This document shows positions 11,700-22,874 of a stretch of 64,000 nucleotides of DNA, piece by piece. The stretch's first letter is position 1. Each line of letters opens with the position of its first letter. The position numbers were made by a program, and so were the translations under genes. The DNA is taken from the NCBI GenBank assembly GCA_013368315.1, contig JAACJM010000005.1, forward strand, positions 62,001 through 126,000. Direction: 5' to 3'. This DNA is from Tetrapyrgos nigripes (taxonomy: Eukaryota; Basidiomycota; Agaricomycetes; Agaricales; Campanellaceae). Under the pieces are notes generated by a model, which had not been told where the DNA came from, did not search any database, and was given only the letters and a program-made list of their open reading frames with translations.

Positions 11700-13215
11700 C
11701 TACGTTCCATGCCGCCTTCTGGCCTGCTGACGACGTCTTATAATATCCATGACTTCCTTCCTAACCTGCTCCTTTCCACCTCTAGTCGTGATGCAGACAT
11801 CCTTCAAGAACGGGAAGAAGGTATCCAGATGATACGCCAGCGAGGTAGACCCACTGGCACTAAGGACAAAGTGATATAAGTCAGAGTTCCTTCCAACAAT
11901 TAGAGTTAAGAACTCGAGTTGATGGGAGGAGTTCAACTGGAAGAATGTGTCGTTGCATTCTTCGCGGTTGACAGAAGGGACGTGAAGAATGTTAAAGGGA
12001 ATGGAGGCTCGCTTCAAGCTGGGACAATTTGCCCCAGATAGGGTTGCCAGGGAAGCCAGGGTGATGTTGTCACCATTACTCCATATGTCAAAGTCTATGA
12101 GATTATGCCAGCCGTTGCAGAGATTGTACACGACTGTATCCGTGAAATAAACAGTTGACGAACCAGTCCACTTGCCAGTGAAGAACTGGATGTTGTGTAA
12201 TGAGTGTAAAGGCCTGATAACGTCCACTAACTCTAGATCCGTCCCCATCTCCAGCTCGATTAGTATATGGAGGTTGAGTGATAATGTAGTCACACTGCAT
12301 GACCACTGAGAGGAGACCATGTTGAAGATGGTCTTGAAACCTTCACCATCGAGAGCGCCTTCAAGAGAAAAGGATTCTACACCAGAATCCTGATATATTT
12401 GCAGGACTGTGAGCACATTGCTGGAATCGTATTCGATGCCTTGAAGGTCCAGTTGCTTCAAACATCGAGGGTGTGATACAGGTCCTTTCTCTATGGCGGT
12501 GAAATAGACATCAAGGTCGAAGACTCGCAAATTCTGCAGCTGCGAAACAGAAGCAAGATCAAAACGGCCGTGAAGGCTCCCAAGGGTGAGTGATTGGAAT
12601 GTGGGTGCATCATCTTTGACAATGGAGAGAAATGCAATGATATCCTCAATATGGCAATATTTGAAGAAAGCGGATTCGAGGACAGGGGATACCATCATTT
12701 TCTCGAAGAATGTTACCGGGGAAGTATAGATGTATACGTGGGTCAATGATAGAAGTGGCCTTGGCCGTAAGAGAGCTAGGGAGGTGAAGACGGATTTATT
12801 GACTGGAATGGGAATGTCTTTTCCCTGAGGACCAGGGTAAACGAGGGTCTTCACCATTGAAGAGTAAATGTCGAAGCGTTCCAAAGCTGCCTCGTCGAGT
12901 TTTCCACTGAGGATCTGCGGGAACGACATGAGTACGGTTGGCAGCCGCTTATGACAGTGAAGGACGCACGTAGGAACCATCCTTAACTTCTAAGCCTGGC
13001 AGCAGCTTGAGAAGCCATATATGCTTGCTAGCACGCCATAAAATCCTCATAAAAGGGTGGAAAAATGCACTACAACTGAGAGCGCAGGACAAAAGATCTC
13101 TTCTAGCTGCTGCTGTGAGGGTATCGATCCGAAACTGACGGTCAACTGTCACTTTAACTACGTAGTCGGCTATCTCTTCTATGAGCTCTATTGGCAAAGG
13201 CATGTAATCCGACAT
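11700..13215 (-). CDS. F-box / leucine-rich-like protein (486 aa, two exons)
   Basis: Exon 1 is 12970-13215 (ATG at 13215, LPIELIEEIADYV) and exon 2 is 11700-12914, split by a 55-bp intron (donor GTGCGT, acceptor CGCAG) at the family position. This is the intact paralog of the transposon-split gene at 7526-10839 and gives the reference for the empty insertion site. It carries the F-box, the DLLSCALSCSAFF motif, and a leucine-rich body with LCNGWHNLIDFDI; the C-terminus ends in basic RRRQQARRRHGT. Residue count is shorter than the members at 137 and 2734. Expected role by family: SCF substrate receptor, partner Skp1; substrate unknown. A kelch gene lies 476 bp upstream in the same orientation and was duplicated together with this gene's 5' region. 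Confidence 0.82.
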
Positions 13216-13229
13216 TGTCAAGAGCAAGA

Positions 13230-13485
13230 TGATCTATAGCATTCAAGGACAGTCATTGACCGAAGAATTTGGGATCTGTAACTTTCACGCACCAAAAGTA
13301 TCTTCCAGCCAGCCAAATTCCAGCCTGGTGTGGAACCAATGATCCCTCTATGCAAAAAGAAGCAGATTCTGCACAGGTCTTAATGGCGAGCAGAGGATCC
13401 TGGTTCAAGAAGAATATGGTTAAGAGGCAAGGTGTTCGCGGATTCCCGCGTCATGTCAAAATTGGAGGAAATGTACTACATACAC
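13230..13485. repeat. F-box upstream repeat, copy 2
   Basis: Second copy of the upstream repeat (see copy at 10866-11100). It fills most of the space between the F-box gene and the kelch gene, so it likely contains the F-box promoter and the kelch 3' flank. Confidence 0.75.
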
Positions 13486-13691
13486 GACTGGATATACAAC
13501 ACGTTATGTACAAGGAACCGAATGGAAACGAAAAAGTGGCTCGAGAGCTTTGCAGTAAAAGCAGAGGAGAAAGCAAGACAAGTCACAGTCCAAGATCAGT
13601 CAAAAGCAACTTCGCAATCCGTATCAATATGAACTTATGTTACACCTTCAAGAACCCAGAGCCCAGAACCCCAGAAGAAAAGTCCAATCGC

Positions 13692-15337
13692 CTACTCAGG
13701 AACCCGAACACGTATAATCGTCTCGACATAATCGTCGTCATCAACGTCCTTTCCCAGAATGTACATGCCTTCACCAACCGTGACAAATCCTGCAAACGAT
13801 CTCTCCTTCACTGACGGTCCAATCTTGCCAACAGGACCATCCTTCCTCCGTCTCGTAACACTTGGCTTGACTTCCCCAAGGAAAAGAAGACTGTCGCTGT
13901 ATGGTGGTCTGTAAGAGAAAAACCTGATGCTACTGTTCTGGTAGGAAAGTGCAAAAATAACACGATCTGACCAGCCTTGCTTGAAAGTTGTAGACGGTAG
14001 GGGATATATGTAGGGGCACACTCCTTGATGGTTCTTGAAGTCGGGATCAGGAGGGGAGGTATCTTTCCAACTCATAAATGAATTGCTTGAGGGGCTGTAC
14101 AGGACAAAATCGGCAAGTTTGTCAAAATGCTTGAGAGAGCATGTCAGTATCACTGTAAACTCAGGAATCCATATGTGACTCACTCGTTTATGATCTTCTC
14201 TGAAGCCTGGAATAAGAAGTATCCTCAGGTCGGTGTTCGTCGAGCCAATCACAGCCGCATCCATATGATACCCCATAGATGGAACATCCTCAGGATACGG
14301 TTCATTTTCTATGGTCCAGATCCCTCGTCCAGTCTCCAAGTCGTATTCCAGAATGGAGTAGGAGGACAATATTCGATGAGTTGACTGTTCACAGGATATA
14401 TCCGTCTCTACATAGTCCGGAAGCCTGTCTGTTCCTCCGAATATGTAGAATCGGTTCCCTAAGCAGGCGACGGCATGTCCAAATCTCTTTGGAGCTGAGC
14501 CAACAGTAGGAAGTACAGACCAAGTTCTTTGTGAAATATTCACAACAAGAATGGTCATATAAGGTCCTGCATTGAGTCCGATGTCCTTGTCATCTAAGTG
14601 ATGCCCAAAATGGCCTCCAATGATGAAAAGAAAAGTCTGTCCATCTGGCTGACGAACAAATTCAAGTGTGTTGCGCAGACAGGGAGGAAGGGATTTCTTC
14701 TCGGAATTGTACTGGTTTGCGGACCGGATGTCATGAACCTGAGCATATTGCAGAGAGCTTGACGTGTCAGTAAACGGAAACAACTGTAACAACCGAAACG
14801 CACTGTATCATCCCATTCCATCTTCTTCAAATCCAGACAGTGTATGGTTGACCCGGGACCCTCGCCAACCAAATGATAAGTCAAAAGATAAAGCTTCTGC
14901 TCTTGGTGATCGACCGCTGTTGTAGCCCCTCGGTTTGGAATAGTCGGCAAATACATCTGGTCGCGTATTTCCTTGTCGACGCCAGGAGCAAATTTGAGAT
15001 GGATTGGTGTGTCCGGTATCAGCTTGTTATTGTCGGTAGGTGTACATTGAGAGGATGGACGGATAGGAAGGGAGAGCCGTGGTCGTGTACCAGTAACCTT
15101 TGCTGTCGTTGATGCCGCCGATGCGCTTTTTCTTCTAGATTTTCGGGTGCTAGCTGGCTCTGTCCCAGTCTCAGGCTGCTGTATACTCCTCCTGAGGTTT
15201 CTGGGAGTCCTAGCAGGAGAGCTGGTGACTAGTGCTGAACCCGATGAAGCTGGTGGCTCGGAGTCGTCGTCGTCGGTTGAGTCCATAGGGCTCGCTATGG
15301 TTTTTCTGCATCTTTTTCCAAGAGTATTCGTAGACAT
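13692..15337 (-). CDS. kelch / galactose-oxidase-like beta-propeller protein (526 aa)
   Basis: Exon 1 is 14804-15337 and exon 2 is 13692-14738; the 65-bp intron has donor GTGCGT and acceptor CTCAG. The first ~110 residues are low-complexity, rich in Ser, Thr, Arg and acidic DDDDSE, with a basic KSRRKS stretch that could be a nuclear signal. After this come kelch-type blades: LYLLTYHLVG, FLFIIGGHFG, FGHAVACLGNRFYIFGG (the classic GxxFYIFGG signature), a Tyr-Asp-Leu/Thr turn (LEYDLETG), and further degenerate blades to the end. Kelch propellers are protein-binding platforms; no catalytic residues can be named. It sits just upstream of an F-box gene in the same direction and both were copied to 16-18 kb. 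Function beyond the fold is not recognisable. Confidence 0.78.
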
Positions 15338-16139
15338 GATGAATAGATAAAGAACAAAGATTCGAGATTTACGAGGAGCAGACGCCCAAATTGATGATGG
15401 TTAACAAGCTTTCGACACAACGTCAAAGAAAAGAAACCGACTCATTAGTCACTCATGGTTCTCTCTTTCTTTTTCTTTTTTTGAATTCCAGTCCATTCGC
15501 CATATGCATATGGTTGCGACTACCTAGTCAAAAGTATGTACGAGTGAGAGGGTGTAAGTACAGGCTGTAATGGTGATAGTATCTGTAGAGAAGAGTTAGT
15601 AATAGTAGAATTGTGAAAGAGTGAGGATAGAGAGAGAGAGAGAAAGACAGGGACAGAAACGACGTGTACTTGTGCGACGGTGCAAGTTGAGATTGTTAAC
15701 TTTAGACTAGGGCGAGACTGTGGCCCGTTGTATACGTAGTGCTAATGGATTACTTGGCGCATGCAAGTGACAAGCTCGACATGAGTTGTAGTTCATCCTA
15801 GATCTCAAGGCTGCAATCAGTCGCAGATAATTTCCCGAGTCTGGAAAGGGAGAGGTAAGTGTTTCCGGCCGGCGGCTTGGCCTTCTGGACCTACGAAGTA
15901 CTCGTCTCGTGCTCAACTGAACACCAAAAGCGCAAACGAGACTTTCCTGCAGAACGAAACACCCTCTACTACACAAACGCGGACCAATTTTGGGGAACCA
16001 GTAACACACGCCATGGCGTTTGTATAGGGAAGATGTGGAAATCTCGAAATGGCGAGATTTGTGCGTTGGGAACGTTCTTCCATGCCGCTCGAAGCATATG
16101 TACAGGAAATTGTTATCTGGTCCCACTGGAACTGGACAA
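15338..16139. other. no supported gene; contains a sequence repeated at 18460-18565
   Basis: The first ~75 bp match the 5' flank of the kelch pseudogene (18345-18422). Around 15783-15830 and again at 16110-16140 lie blocks that are contiguous at 18460-18565 (GATCTCAAGGCTGCAATCAG and CCACTGGAACTGGACAATG), so about 270 bp was inserted here or lost there. No credible gene. Confidence 0.5.
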
Positions 16140-16925
16140 TGTTATACGATCCCAAGAATGTACTCACAGTCTTGCGAATACATCGGGATTCCGGTGTAGA
16201 ACCCTTTCTCTTGAAGGCGCTCTTGGTCGAAGACTCGCACATTCTGGGCAAGGCCAAGGTAGCCCATAGGGCTCCAAAGGGCGAGCAATTGGAATGAGGG
16301 TGCATCATCTTTGGCAATGGAGTTATATCCTTGCTCTTGGTCCAAATTCTCCTCTCCCCGCAACGCCAGATGTTGAAGAAAAGCGGATTTGAGGAATCGA
16401 GATGTCATGACCATAATCTCCTCGTAGAATATTACTGTGGTAGTATAGCAGTATACGTGGGTCAATGTTAGAAGTGGCCATGGTCGTAAGAGAGTTAGGG
16501 AGGTGAAGACGGATTTGACAGGGCTTTCCCTTAGGACCAGGGTAAACGAGGGTCTTGGCCACTGAAGAGTAAATGTCGAAGCACTTCAAGAATGCCTCGT
16601 CAAGCTTTCCTCCGAGGATCTGCGGAAAGAACATGAATATCAACTCTATGAACTGCAACGATCTCGAGGACGCACGTAGAAACCATCCACAACTTCTAAT
16701 CCTGGCAATAGTTTAATCAGTCACAAAGGCTCGGTAGCACACCATAAGATCTTCATAGATGGACGGAAGAATGCGTTGCAACCTAGAGCGCATGACAAAA
16801 TATCTCTCCTGGTTGCTGCTGTGAGGGTGTCGATCCAGAGCGGTTCGTCAATCGTCACTTCCACCACGTAGTTGATGATCTCTTCAAGAGTTTTATTGGA
16901 AAAGGCATGTAGTATGGCATTCTCA
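16140..16925 (-). pseudogene. rearranged F-box gene relic
   Basis: From 16230 to about 16925 the minus strand follows the F-box genes at 10 and 12 kb (exon 1 DLLSCA-equivalent near 16790, then the KLDEAFLKCFDIYSS block and YPGPKGK), but there are indels and stops, so no frame runs through. At about 16229 the match jumps: 16145-16229 matches the paralog in the opposite orientation (on the plus strand it reads as the coding strand), i.e. a small inversion. The ATG region is also decayed. Not expected to encode a protein. Confidence 0.8.
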
Positions 16926-16957
16926 AGAACAATATTATCTATCTAGAGACGGACAAC

Positions 16958-17205
16958 GTTCAGGAACGGTCATTAGCGGGAAAAAATTGGAATATGTGAC
17001 TTTCACGCACCAAAAGTATCTTCCAGCCAGCTAAATTCCAGTCTGGTGTGGAACCAATGATCCCTCTGGGCAGAGAGTAGCAGATTCTGCACGGGTCTTA
17101 ATGGCGGGAAGAGGATCCCGGTTCGAGAACAATGTGGTTGAGAGGCAAGCTGCTCGCGGATTCCCGCGGCACGTCATTGAAAGAAAATTATGTAGTACAT
17201 CCGTA
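16958..17205. repeat. F-box upstream repeat, copy 3
   Basis: Third copy of the repeat at 10866 and 13230, again between an F-box (relic) and a kelch (relic) gene, showing that the pair was duplicated as a block. Confidence 0.75.
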
Positions 17206-17392
17206 TACATGACTGGGTATACATACGTGTTACAAGGAACCGATTAATGGAAACGAAAACCAAAAGTGACCCGAGAGCGTTGAAATAAAAAGCAGAGGAA
17301 AGTCAAAGATCAGTCCATCTAGTGCAAAAGCAACTCCGCAATCCGAAATATGAACACCAGAGCCCAGAACCCCAGAAGAAAAGTCCAATCGC

Positions 17393-18344
17393 CTACTCAC
17401 GAACCCGAACGCGTATGATCGTCTCGACAAGATGGTCGTCATCAACGTCCGTCCCCAGAATGTACATGCTTTCACCAACTGTGACAAATCCTGCAAACGA
17501 TCTCTCCTTTCCTGGCGGTCCAATCTCACCATCAGGACCATCCTTCCTCCGTCTCGTAACACTTGGCTTGACTTCCCCAAGGAAAAGAAGACTGTCGCTG
17601 TATGGTGGTCTGTAAGAGAAAAACCTGATGCTACTTTTGCGGTAGGCAAGTGCAAAAATAACACGATCTGACCAGCCTTGCTTGAAAGTTGTAGACGGTA
17701 GGGGATATATGTAGGGGTACACTGTATCTCTATGGCTCGCGAAGTCAGGATCGAATCATTTGAAGGGTTGTACAAGACAAAATCGCCAAGTTTGTCGAAA
17801 TGCTTGAGAGACCATGTCAGTGTCGCTGTAAACTCAGGAATCCATATGTGACACACTTGTTCATGATCTTCTCTGAAGCCTGGAATAAGAAGTATCCTCA
17901 GGTCAGCGTTCGTCGAGCCATTCACCACCGCATCCATGAGATACCCCATAGATGGAACATCCTCAGGATATGGTTTATTTTCTATGGTCCATATCCCTCT
18001 CCCAGTCTCTGAATCGTATTCCAGAACGGAATAGGAAGACAATATCTGATGAGTTGACTCGTCCCAGGATATATTGGTCTCTACATGTTCCGGAAGCCTG
18101 TCTGTTCCTCCGAATATGTAGAATCGGTTCCCAATGCGGGCGACGGCATGTCCAAATCTTTTTGGAGCCGAGCCAACAGTAGGAAGTATAGACCAAGTTC
18201 TTTGTGAAATATTCACAACAAGAATGGTCATATAAGGTCCTGCATTGAGCCCAATGCTGCAGGCTCGGAGTCGGAGCCGTCGGTTGAGTCCAGAGGGCTC
18301 GCTATGACTCTTCTGCGTCTTTTTCCGAGAGTAGTCGTAGACAT
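17393..18344 (-). pseudogene. kelch gene copy with large 5' deletion and frameshift
   Basis: Close copy of the kelch gene at 13692-15337. The ATG (18344) and first ~30 codons remain, then the sequence jumps directly to the segment equivalent to GLNAGPYMTILVV, deleting about 0.66 kb that includes the intron and the first blade, and the join is out of frame. A second loss of 31 bp near 17752 (relative to the intact gene between GATC and GAAT) shifts the frame again before YIYPLPSTTFKQ. The kelch signature FYIFGG is still readable at about 18120. An open frame begins in the 5' flank at 18372 but is not the original frame. Confidence 0.85.
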
Positions 18345-18646
18345 AATTATAATGAATAGAGATGAAGAGCAAATATTCGAGATTTACAAGAAGCAGACGC
18401 CCAAATTGATGATGGTTAACGCTGTCAGTGAAGACGAAATGACTATCCGCATATGGTCCTCAAAGATGTAGTTCGTCATAGATCTCAAGGCTGCAATCAG
18501 GCGCAGATGATCCGAGCGTAAGTGTACGGGATAGTTGTCGGTCCCACTGGAACTGGACAATGTTATTCTCAATAAGCACCCAACATGAAGAAGCCAAGAC
18601 ATCGTATGGAACAAATCTACAGAATGAAGACATGTCCAGGCCCATA

Positions 18647-18988
18647 TCACCCAAACTGCGCCCCATGCCTTCTCCTTACGTCTTGACACAATGCCAGGCC
18701 CAGGGTAACGTTGACAACCTCCCAAGCCTGGCGAATTCGATAGTTATCATATTTAACGATAACTTCAACTTCTCGCAGAAACGGAAACGTCATGTCCAAG
18801 TGATACGTTAGATTCAAATTGGCGGAACCACCATCAGCGCTGCACTGCTCAAACGCACCTTTATCTACATTGAGCACAAGCATCTGAAGGTTATGACCAG
18901 TGTGAAAAAATGGGACAGGGGCAGAGTCGGTGTTGGCCTCGTTGATTGAAGAAACACCTAGGATATCAAATGGGATATCCAGATTCAC
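18647..18988 (-). pseudogene. C-terminal fragment of an F-box / leucine-rich gene
   Basis: The minus strand reads LDIPFDILGVSSIN, then a LQMLVLNVDK strand, LTYHLDMTFPFLREVEV and a terminal LCQDVRRRHGAQ, matching in order the C-terminal quarter of the F-box proteins (compare AYHLDRAFPFLKTV and LCQEVRRRHGVQL in the gene at 4695). No F-box or start is found upstream before 19.1 kb, so it is a stranded 3' end. It resembles the member at 4695 more than its immediate neighbours. Confidence 0.7.
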
Positions 18989-19736
18989 GGACGATCGTAT
19001 ATCGCAAAAAGAGGTGAATTGTGGAGAAGCGTCCGAGATACGAGATTTGGATTTGTCCAGTAGCAGGACGTACCTTCAGAAAGACAGGTGATGGTCGGCT
19101 TTCAAGTTAAGAATTTGGAAGTCTGTATATGATTGACCTGGTCCCATGCGCGCAGGCTTTCAAAAGGCGGGGCAAAAGTGAAGCAGGTAGAGAGCATCGT
19201 ATATCGACGGTGCACGCGCCAAAAAAACGCATTCCTGTTAGTTGCTAGCCTGTAACACCTGGTTCAGGAAAGCTGCTGATTCACACCTCTTTGAAACCAA
19301 ACTCCCATCATCCGTCCAGGCCAAATATCCACCCAAAAGGATAGGCATATCATGTAGAAGACCAACTAGAATCTAGAGTCGCGGCTCAGTCCAGATTTAT
19401 CCAATCAACAAGGACAATGCGCCCAAGTCCAAGTCCTTATTTTTGAGTCAATCCACCGATACATATTAAATGAGCGTATGTATATGCGTATGAACAAATA
19501 TAGTCCAAAGATCCCAATAGTCTATAACATATGCAATCCAAAGCACACATTACCATACCACAAAACCCAATTCCCTCGCAGTAACCCCTGTAGGTTACCT
19601 GGGCTCTTGTCCGGGCGATACGGGCAGACTGCCCACGTTGACCAGCACAGTTTTGAACACACACAAGCCCGTAGCACGCAGCTGCCGCACCCGAAAGCAC
19701 ACAAGCTCAAACCTAAGCTAATGGTCCTCGTGTGTT
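18989..19736. other. no supported gene
   Basis: Downstream flank of the SGNH-like gene and end of the duplicated region. Short open frames only; no motif recognised. Confidence 0.4.
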
Positions 19737-21855
19737 TTAAGTCGCGAAGACCCCAATAATTTTGAACGCTGGTACCCCTGAGCCTTCTTCTCCGTTCAGC
19801 TGACACTCTACGAAGTGTGAGCCACGGGGGACATAGTGGTCTATCATTACTAGGCTGTACAAGTGAAGAAAAATGTCATCGTCAGAAGCAGAGTAAACCA
19901 ACAAAGCAAGAAACGTACGTAGGTTCTTCTTCCCTGACATCTCCTCCTTCCCATTTACCCCTCACGTTCCTCAAAACCTTTGCACCAGCATAGTTGTCGT
20001 CTACCCAACACTTGACGCTGCTACCTTCCCCCACATCCCTCTTCGGCTCGAGAAGGTAGTAGATACCAATATCACCAGCACCGACGGTTATAGGAATACG
20101 TAGTTTTGATGTGGCCAGAGTCGAGTACCTACCACATAAGAACAGTCAGAAAAAGTCCACACAAACGAAAAAAAAAACATACCAATAATGTGCCTTTGTA
20201 TCCCCAACCCTTCCGCCACCCACACTTCCACTACCCGTATGAGCAGGATGATATGCATTCCATCCAGACCCATAAAACAATGAAGGCGGTAATGGATTAA
20301 TCAAATCATTCGCACTGACACAAAACGGCGCAATCTCTTCATAAGGCCTATCAGCCAATTGTGAAGCTTTGGTGCTCATCCTCGCCGGAGGAACATGTAG
20401 CTGGGGTAGCTTGGCTTTCGAGTTATCTGGAAGTTCCACCTTGATACGGTTCCCTTCAGCATCGACATCTTTCATCGCTTCACCTGCCTCGCCTTCTTCC
20501 GGTACAACACCTTTACGTTGACCCATACCACCGAAAAGACCGCCCCCAGCTCCTCCGGGTGCAACTCCAGCAGCAGCGTTTGGATTGGCGTTTGCGGCTT
20601 GACGACCGGGAACACCGTCATAAGACGAGCCGGTCCATACCGACCAAGCTGTGCATATTTGGCTTTCGACATAGCTAACCAGGACGTCTTTCAACAGTTC
20701 GTGACCTTCCTCTGAAGCCAGCACAGGATCCACAAAGTATTTCTTGATACTTGATGGGTTATCTAGGTAATCGTTGAAAAGCAGAGGCTTAGTGGAGAGG
20801 TAGGGAAGATCGTAGAATTGAGCTACGGAGGAATGCCAGTGGTCTGGACCAAAAAATCCGTGTACTTCGTGGACCTGGGTAGAGAAGTGATGTAGAAGGA
20901 TGACGGCAGGGTTGGAAGGGCGAAGGAGAAGGGACCGAATGAGGGTTTCAAAGTTGTTTGTCGATTCAGGTCCACTAGAAAGATAGATGTCAGTAAGAGA
21001 CTGGTCTTCGATAGAAGGGAGTTAAGATGTAATGAAGAATAGATGAAGGGCACACGAATGACATGTTTGCAGTGGCAAATAATTTGTTTTGGGGTATTCA
21101 TGATACGCGTCAGACAGCGCCACATCCAGGAACCATAGCTTCCCGAGGAAAACCTCGCGAGAGGAACAGCGAATGAGGAGTCGCGACACTCACGGATCAT
21201 CATGGACATCCATCTCGACGATAATCAAATCTGTAACATCCGGAATGTGATGCATCGAGCAAAAACCGAAGTAGTCGCTCGTAGTGCGGCGAATGGCACC
21301 GTTAGTGAGTTCTGAGGCCGGGTGAGGAAATACGGAGTTCCACCACTGGAAGAACTTGGAGGGATAGCACCTTGATGAAATGGGGTCGTCTCCGGCACCA
21401 TGACACGCGGAAACTAGAAGAAAGCATGGTTAAGGTATAACTCAGAGGAAGTAAACATGAAACATACTGGAACCACCAATGACAGAGATGGTGACTGGCT
21501 GCCCAGTCATAGCCCTGCTTATGACTCTCTGTATCCTTGCAGAACTTCCTAGATGCAGTCTACTCTGTCCAAGTGCGACCGATCCATACTTCCTCCCAAT
21601 CTCATCCCCTGGTCCATAAACTGGACAAAAGTCGAATGGATTCTTCTCGGGCTCTGTTGTATTCAGGTAATTTTTGCTCTTTGGGCTCTTCGTAGCGTGC
21701 AGAGGTGTTGAGTAGGGTGTCGATGATGGGAGAATGTATGAAGTGAAGCCCAACACGAAGAGAACAAATGCAATAATGAGCCAGATACGATTGGTGACAC
21801 CGAGCACCGAACGGTGGGGGAAGCGAGAGTGTTGTTTTTCAGTGTCGGAAGCCAT
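19737..21855 (-). CDS. SGNH/GDSL-like hydrolase, type II membrane protein (575 aa)
   Basis: Five exons: 21468-21855, 21194-21413, 20183-20974, 19919-20128 and 19737-19854; introns of 54, 219, 54 and 64 bp, all GT-AG and phase-consistent. The start is the ATG at 21855 (MASDTEK); an upstream ATG at 21975 is in frame but less likely. Residues about 23-42 are one transmembrane helix behind a short basic cytoplasmic tail, giving a Golgi-type type II topology. The lumenal part has SARIQRVISRAMTG, then ISVIGGS (127-129, block I of SGNH enzymes, probable nucleophile Ser129), SACHGAG and later IIVEMDVHD. A Gly/Ala-rich insert (GGAGGGLFGG) lies in the third exon. Fungal relatives are often labelled capsular-associated proteins and are thought to act on polysaccharide or O-acetyl groups; this activity is inference. 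A piece of exon 3 is copied at 11211-11662. Confidence 0.83.
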
Positions 21856-22874
21856 GAACTTCGGCGGGGAGATGTGAGCCTGTGTGCGCGCTATCCGTCG
21901 GTGCATCCACAACGACAAAGACAACGACGGCGACCAAAAGACAACGGCGACCGCGAGCAAGAAAAATGGAATCACGTGTCACTTTGACGGCCACGAAAGG
22001 AAATCCACACGCCACAAAGTTAACGCGACTCTTTCCCTCGACCGTCCATCTTCCTCAGCTTGCTTTTCTGGCTGCCAGTACATCCTCTTCTAGCTTTACG
22101 AAAAAACTTTCTAGATAGCCTGCGAACAGAATCTGCGACCATGTCTCAGCTGCGGCGTATGACCCGACCGTCAATTCACTTCAAAGGTAGGAATCTAATT
22201 CTCCTTCTGTAATCATGATACTTACTCAAAGCGTCAATTCAAGCGTTTTAGTTGTTTGCGGGCCGCCCACTTCTTGAATAGATGAAAAACTTGACGTCTG
22301 GTCCACAATTTTTTACTGCGCGCGCGATGTCTCAGATACATAGTCAAATGCAATTCGATTTTCTCCTGGACGACGGCATGAGAAACGGTCTTATTGATTA
22401 CTGCTTTGCTCGTGAAAGTCAGCAGATCACCGCACATCGTTGTAATTCTCAGAGAAAAAGTGGAGGTTTGACTAGGTTTGATTCTTATCCTGAAATCCTC
22501 ATGGATCCACTGATTGCTCCGTTTCGATCACGGCGGAAGAGATTCATGCACGTTCAAAGTTCCGGAGTGCTCGTCCAGACTATACCGCTCATCACTAGTC
22601 ATCACTCTAGCACAAGTCTACACTGGGTTCTTATTCATTTTCCAAGTGGTAACCGGGTCCAGGTACTGGCTATTTCATTGATCTCTGATGCTCAATAACG
22701 CGTAGATACGAGTTAGCATGGATTTCTAACAGCATGCGCATGGTATAAAGAGTGCTCGAAGAGCTACTCAACCACTCAAGTTGTCCTCCTCCCTTCAGCC
22801 CCAAAGCTAAAGTCTAGTCGGACACACCCCACCGTCTCAACCACGACCTTCCAGCAGCTTCCTCGTTCTCTACG
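21856..22874. other. divergent intergenic region, SGNH-like gene / GH128 gene
   Basis: About 1 kb holding the promoters of two divergent genes. A TATA-like box for the GH128 gene is at 22744. An open frame at 22282-22698 lacks introns, homology I can recall and good start context; not called. Confidence 0.5.
22744..22749 (+). promoter_or_regulatory. TATA box of the GH128 gene
   Basis: TATAAA 131 bp upstream of the ATG at 22875, followed by a pyrimidine-rich stretch (CTCCTCCCTTCAGC) typical of fungal transcription start regions. Confidence 0.5.

Noticed and set aside
21856..21975. Upstream in-frame ATG of the SGNH-like gene
   Set aside because: Would add a second hydrophobic segment before the membrane helix; MASDTEK at 21855 fits better, though it cannot be excluded.
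22282..22698. 138-codon plus-strand frame between SGNH-like and GH128 genes
   Set aside because: Lies in a promoter region, no motif or intron, no sign of conservation seen.
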